The notes below the pieces were generated by a model, which was not told the DNA's origin, did not search any database, and saw only the letters and a list, made by a program, of their open reading frames with translations. From positions 1-7,830 of the forward strand of contig JAEZHG010000182.1 of assembly GCA_023436945.1 (NCBI GenBank): DNA of 7,830 nucleotides, read 5' to 3'. Source of the DNA: Pseudomonadota bacterium. GTDB taxonomy: Bacteria > Pseudomonadota > Alphaproteobacteria > Caulobacterales > Caulobacteraceae. Shown in pieces: positions 4,276 to 7,830 of this stretch. The position numbers were made by a program, and so were the translations under genes. Within the stretch, counting starts at the first letter, position 1. Each line of letters begins with the position of its first letter.

Positions 4276-6873
4276 GTGACCTTCAAATCTGTCCTGAAGG
4301 CCAAGCTTTGTGTCACGGCCATAACAGCATCATTGCTTTGCTTCGGTGCGGCCCATGCGCAACCCTATCTGCACGATCGCGGTGCGCGGGTTGACGAACT
4401 GGCTGCGGCAGTAGAGGCGAGAGCCTCGGCCACCAGTTTTGACGCCCTGCAGCAGTTTGGTCTTGCGGCCTATAACCGTGGCAATGTCGAGGACCTGCCG
4501 CGCCTTCAGCATCTGGTCTGGATCTATATCAACCAGGGCGAGCTGGAAGAGGCTGCGCGCTGGAACGAGCGCTTGCGGCAGGTGGCATTTAAAGCTCACA
4601 GCAGCCGCTATCAGTCCATAGCTAAGCTCAATGATCTGATGATGCGTTATGACAATGCCGACGACACTGCCGTCGAGCAGATGCGCACCATCATGGAAGG
4701 CGAGATCGACTGGTATGTGAGATCGCACGCCACGATGATGCTGGCCATTGCCCTGTTCGATCAGGGCGAGATCGGCGAGGGGCTGAAGCTCCTGGGGGTG
4801 GCGCAGTCGCAGGTGCCAGACCGCGATCCGGATCGTAATCGTGCGCTTTCAGGCCTTTGGGAGATTACCGGCATCGGCCTGATGAGCCTGCACGATGTGC
4901 TGGGGGCCACCATGGCATTCAGCCGCGCCGAGCTAGACTACCAGCGGCCCGACTATCCGAGGCCAGACTTCGATACGATCTATAATCTGGCCGATGTGGC
5001 GCTACAGATCGGCGACCTCGAGCGCAGCGAGCGTTTCTATCAGGCGCATAACCGGCTTGCGAACCGCACAGAACTGAAGGGCGTGAAGGCCTATGATGTG
5101 GTGCTCTGCACGCGTCTGGCCTCGTATCGCCAGCAGATGGAACGGGTGATCGGCTGTATCGACGATGTCGAGACCCTGTTTGAGCCTAGCGATATAACGC
5201 AACTGCGCATTCTGCCATGGCGTGTGATGGCCTATGCTCGTCTGGGCCGTATCTCGGAGGCAGAGGCGGCCATGCGCCGTATCCGTGCCTTGCCCTATCA
5301 GCAGTCCAGCCGATATGTGCGCAACACCATCCAACTGGCCGAGGCCGAGTTGCTTCTGGCCAAGGGCAATACGCGCAAGGCTGTAGAGCTGATGCGCAAA
5401 TATGCGATTGACCAGCAGACCAATGATGCTGCGGCATTCAGCGATGGTATCCAACAGATCACCCGCGACATGCAGGAGCAACTGTCCGAGCGTCGCCAGC
5501 AACTGTTTACCGAACAGGCCAACACCCGCCTGCAAAGCGCTGTTATTCAGGGGCAGAAATGGCTGGTGGTCATCAGCCTGATTGCCGTGCTGGTGGTTGC
5601 GCTGGGCTGGATATGGATGTGGCGTCAGGCCCATGAACTGCGCCGCGCCCGTAGTCGTGCCGAAGAGGCCAACAACGCCAAGAGCGTGTTTCTGGCCAAT
5701 ATGAGCCATGAAATCCGTACACCGCTGAATGGTGTGCTGGCCATGTCGGATGCTCTGCATCGCAGCAATCTGACGGCCAAGGATCAGGAGATGGTCGGGA
5801 TCATCCGCTCCTCGGCCTCGACGCTGGCGACGCTGCTGAACGATATTCTGGACACGGCGCGGATCGAGTCCGGCAAGTTCGACCTGGATGTCTCGCCGAT
5901 GAACCTTGCGGGTGTCGTGCGCGAGGCGCACAGCCTTTGGAAGGTACAGGCCGAGAGCAAGGGCGTGGAACTGCGCCTTGAGGGAGCCAAGGATGTCGAT
6001 CGTCTTGTGATGGGCGATCCGGTGCGTCTGCGTCAGGTGATCAATAATCTGGTGTCGAACGCGTTGAAGTTCACAGAGCGCGGGACGGTGACCCTTCGGG
6101 CAGAGGCGCTGGAAGCTGACCGCGTTCGTATTTCGGTCATCGATACGGGCGTTGGCTTTGGCGATGATTTCCGCGAGCGCATCTTCAACCGTTTCCAACA
6201 GGCTGATGGTTCGATCACGCGCCGCTTCGGCGGTTCGGGGCTGGGGCTGAATATCTCCAACCAGTTGATCCGCATGATGGGCGGCAAGATGGATTGCGTC
6301 AGCGCCCCGGGCGTTGGCTCGACCTTCTGGTTCGAGATCAGCCTGCCCAAGAGCGATCTGCGGGTTGCGCCGATTGAGGGCACAGATAAGCTGCCGAACA
6401 TCTCCTGGCCGCCGGCGGCTCCTGCGGCAGTGGAAAATGTGGCTGACGAACCGGCCGATACTGCTGTTGAACAGCCCGGCGGACCGCAACTGAAAATCCT
6501 GCTAGCCGACGACCATGCGGCCAATCGCAAGGTGGTGGAAATCCTGCTGTCGGCGATCCGCGCCGAGCTGGTTGCCGTCACTAACGGGCGCGAGGCTGTC
6601 GATGCCTATGAGGGCAGCAATTTCGATCTGATCCTGATGGATATGCAGATGCCGGAGATGGATGGCCTGAGTGCCACCCGCGCCATCCGTGCCATGGAAG
6701 AGCGCGAGGTACGTCGCCGCACGCCGATCATCATGCTGACTGCCAACGCCATGGCCGAACATGTCGCCGCGGGCAGGGAGGCGGGGGCCGACCACCATCT
6801 GTGCAAGCCCGTGACGCTGGATGCATTGCTTGCAGCGGTCGAAATGGCGACCACGACGGACGCCAAGGACTGA
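4276..6873 (+). CDS. Hybrid sensor histidine kinase with signal peptide, periplasmic TPR-like region and C-terminal receiver
   Basis: An 865-aa membrane hybrid kinase. A signal peptide spans residues 1-28 (cleavage after AHA, before QPYLH). Residues 30-425 are rich in helical pairs with TPR-like spacing, for example FGLAAYNRGNVEDLPRLQHL, WIYINQGELEEAARW, YNLADVALQIGDLERSERFY and MAYARLGRISEAEAAM. A coiled coil (about 395-425) leads into one membrane helix (about 429-449). The kinase core follows: HisKA with H478 in MSHEIRTPLNG, N-box VINNLVSNALKF (588-599), G1 DTGVGFG (623-629), F-box FNRFQQAD and G2 GGSGLGL (652-658). After a Pro/Ala linker (about 700-737) comes a receiver with D745-D746, phospho-acceptor D789 (LILMDMQMPEMDG), T822 and K844. 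All catalytic residues are intact. The sensor is presumably periplasmic and the signal unknown. With no Hpt or output domain, phosphate probably passes to a separate Hpt protein. The GTG start is fixed by the signal peptide and AGGGGA. Confidence 0.94.
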   Translation: MTFKSVLKAKLCVTAITASLLCFGAAHAQPYLHDRGARVDELAAAVEARASATSFDALQQFGLAAYNRGNVEDLPRLQHLVWIYINQGELEEAARWNERLRQVAFKAHSSRYQSIAKLNDLMMRYDNADDTAVEQMRTIMEGEIDWYVRSHATMMLAIALFDQGEIGEGLKLLGVAQSQVPDRDPDRNRALSGLWEITGIGLMSLHDVLGATMAFSRAELDYQRPDYPRPDFDTIYNLADVALQIGDLERSERFYQAHNRLANRTELKGVKAYDVVLCTRLASYRQQMERVIGCIDDVETLFEPSDITQLRILPWRVMAYARLGRISEAEAAMRRIRALPYQQSSRYVRNTIQLAEAELLLAKGNTRKAVELMRKYAIDQQTNDAAAFSDGIQQITRDMQEQLSERRQQLFTEQANTRLQSAVIQGQKWLVVISLIAVLVVALGWIWMWRQAHELRRARSRAEEANNAKSVFLANMSHEIRTPLNGVLAMSDALHRSNLTAKDQEMVGIIRSSASTLATLLNDILDTARIESGKFDLDVSPMNLAGVVREAHSLWKVQAESKGVELRLEGAKDVDRLVMGDPVRLRQVINNLVSNALKFTERGTVTLRAEALEADRVRISVIDTGVGFGDDFRERIFNRFQQADGSITRRFGGSGLGLNISNQLIRMMGGKMDCVSAPGVGSTFWFEISLPKSDLRVAPIEGTDKLPNISWPPAAPAAVENVADEPADTAVEQPGGPQLKILLADDHAANRKVVEILLSAIRAELVAVTNGREAVDAYEGSNFDLILMDMQMPEMDGLSATRAIRAMEEREVRRRTPIIMLTANAMAEHVAAGREAGADHHLCKPVTLDALLAAVEMATTTDAKD

Positions 6874-6879
6874 GTGAAA

Positions 6880-6908
6880 ACGGCCCGCTGATCCACTCAG
6901 CGGGCCGT
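6880..6908. terminator. Hairpin terminator between the kinase gene and hemF
   Basis: A perfect 12-bp stem, ACGGCCCGCTGA (6880-6891) with TCAGCGGGCCGT (6897-6908), surrounds the 5-base loop TCCAC. It lies between two convergent genes. Reading from hemF (minus strand) the stem ends in TTTT then C, a fair intrinsic terminator; on the plus strand the tail ATCTCTTCT is pyrimidine-rich but not a T-run. It probably serves both genes, hemF better than the kinase. Confidence 0.82.
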
Positions 6909-6934
6909 ATCTCTTCTGGAGCCTGTGCTGGCCT

Positions 6935-7813
6935 TTAGGGCCACTTCACCACGGGCGGCATGGACGACAGAATGGATTCGGTGTTCCCGCCCGTCTTGAG
7001 GCCGAACATGGTGCCGCGATCATAGAGCAGGTTGAACTCGACGTATCGGCCACGGCGGATCAGTTGCTCTTCACGCTGTTCCTCGGTCCACGGCTCGTGC
7101 ATGCGACCAGAAACGATCTCGGTGTAGGCCTTCAGGAACGCCTTGCCGACGTCTTGCGTGAAGGCGAAGTCGCGCTCGAAATCGCCCGTGTTGTGGTGGT
7201 CATAGAAGATGCCGCCCGTGCCACGCGGCTCATTGCGGTGGGGCAGGAAGAAATACTCGTCGCACCACGCCTTGTATTTCGGATACCAGTCGGCGTCATA
7301 GGTGTCGCACGCGCCCTTCATGGCCTCGTGGAACTTGATGGTGTCCGGGTGATCGTCGCGGCGGTCTGCGTTCAGAACAGGCGTCAGGTCACCGCCGCCG
7401 CCGAACCAGGTCTGGGTCGTGGCGATAAGGCGGGTATTCATGTGAACTGCCGGAACATTCGGGTTTACCGGATGGCAGATCAGGCTGATGCCGGTCGCAA
7501 AGAAGCGCGGGTCTTCGGCAGCGCCCGGAACATTCTTGGCATAGTCGGCAGGAAACTCGCCGAAAACGGTCGAGCAGTGGACGCCGACCTTCTCGAACAG
7601 ACGGCCCGACATCATGCCCATGACGCCACCGCCACCTGCGGCGCGATCCCACGGGGTGCGCACAAAGCGGCCAGCCTCGCCCTGATACAGTTCGCTGGGC
7701 GCGGCATCCTCCAGGGCTTCGAAACCGGCGTGGATCTGGTCGCGGAGGCTTTCAAACCAAACACGGGCGCGCTCGCGCTGCTCGATCTTCATGTCGGGAG
7801 AGATTTGGGTCAT
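6935..7813 (-). CDS. hemF: Oxygen-dependent coproporphyrinogen III oxidase
   Basis: HemF oxidatively decarboxylates two propionate side chains of coproporphyrinogen III to give protoporphyrinogen IX, using O2, in haem synthesis; it is a cytosolic homodimer. From the ATG at 7811-7813 the protein is 292 aa, close to the usual 290-300. Family blocks are all visible: GGGGVMGMM (60-68), [10 protein letters not shown] (78-87), [16 protein letters not shown] (113-128), [10 protein letters not shown] (136-145), [20 protein letters not shown] (186-205) and the C-terminal [14 protein letters not shown] with [13 protein letters not shown]. The conserved histidines and acidic residues of these blocks are present. 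The start at 7813 fits the typical N-terminus before [14 protein letters not shown]; a GTG at 7828, or a start beyond the window edge, would add only a few residues and cannot be excluded. It converges with the kinase gene and is ended by the shared hairpin. Confidence 0.95.
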   Translation of the reverse strand: MTQISPDMKIEQRERARVWFESLRDQIHAGFEALEDAAPSELYQGEAGRFVRTPWDRAAGGGGVMGMMSGRLFEKVGVHCSTVFGEFPADYAKNVPGAAEDPRFFATGISLICHPVNPNVPAVHMNTRLIATTQTWFGGGGDLTPVLNADRRDDHPDTIKFHEAMKGACDTYDADWYPKYKAWCDEYFFLPHRNEPRGTGGIFYDHHNTGDFERDFAFTQDVGKAFLKAYTEIVSGRMHEPWTEEQREEQLIRRGRYVEFNLLYDRGTMFGLKTGGNTESILSSMPPVVKWP

Positions 7814-7830
7814 AAGGGCTTCAACCACGA

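Noticed and set aside
5002..6489. 495-codon open frame on the minus strand inside the kinase gene
   Set aside because: It lies wholly antisense to a gene with complete, ordered kinase motifs. Its His/Arg/Gln-rich translation has no recognisable domain, as expected for the shadow of a GC-rich gene.
1..7830. CRISPR array, tRNA, insertion sequence ends or attachment-site repeats
   Set aside because: I saw no regularly spaced repeats, no cloverleaf-like segment, no transposase or integrase motif and no matched direct repeats flanking the islet when reading both strands by eye.

Overview
The window reads as chromosome from an alphaproteobacterium, most likely of the Caulobacter/Asticcacaulis group. 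Coding DNA is mostly near 60% GC, genes are tightly packed, and the proteins (Kbl, an unusual Tdh, RlmJ, HemF, a hybrid histidine kinase) look alphaproteobacterial. The genus is an inference from protein texture, not from a marker gene.

Layout, left to right. (1) Bases 1-1544 hold a threonine catabolism operon on the + strand: the 3' end of kbl, a small barstar-family gene, and tdh, closed by a good intrinsic terminator. Tdh oxidises L-threonine to 2-amino-3-ketobutyrate, and Kbl cleaves that with CoA to glycine and acetyl-CoA. The barstar-like gene sits exactly between the two partner enzymes, overlapping kbl by one base and lending its stop codon region to the tdh ribosome binding site. (2) Bases 1545-2450 are an accessory islet. 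A + strand gene for an unrecognised one-pass membrane protein has an apparently frame-disrupted 5' end and falls from about 58% to about 32% GC along its length. It converges, with a single base between stop codons, on a small - strand gene whose WGGDAG-type motif recalls phage-associated proteins. (3) Bases 2507-4169 hold rlmJ (23S rRNA m6A2030 methyltransferase) and a class I glutamine amidotransferase-like gene, both +. (4) Bases 4276-6873 encode a complete hybrid sensor histidine kinase with a signal peptide, a large helical-repeat periplasmic region, one membrane helix, a HisKA/HATPase core and a C-terminal receiver. (5) Bases 6935-7813 (-) encode HemF, the aerobic coproporphyrinogen III oxidase, convergent with the kinase; a 12-bp perfect hairpin lies between them.

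Most of the window is ordinary core metabolism and signalling. The points worth a second look are the orphan barstar inside the kbl-tdh pair, the loss of all four structural-zinc cysteines in Tdh, the frame break and composition gradient in the islet gene, the phage-flavoured small ORF, and the sensor region of the kinase. I see no CRISPR array, tRNA, rRNA, transposase, integrase or origin. No stretch longer than 300 bases lacks a gene.
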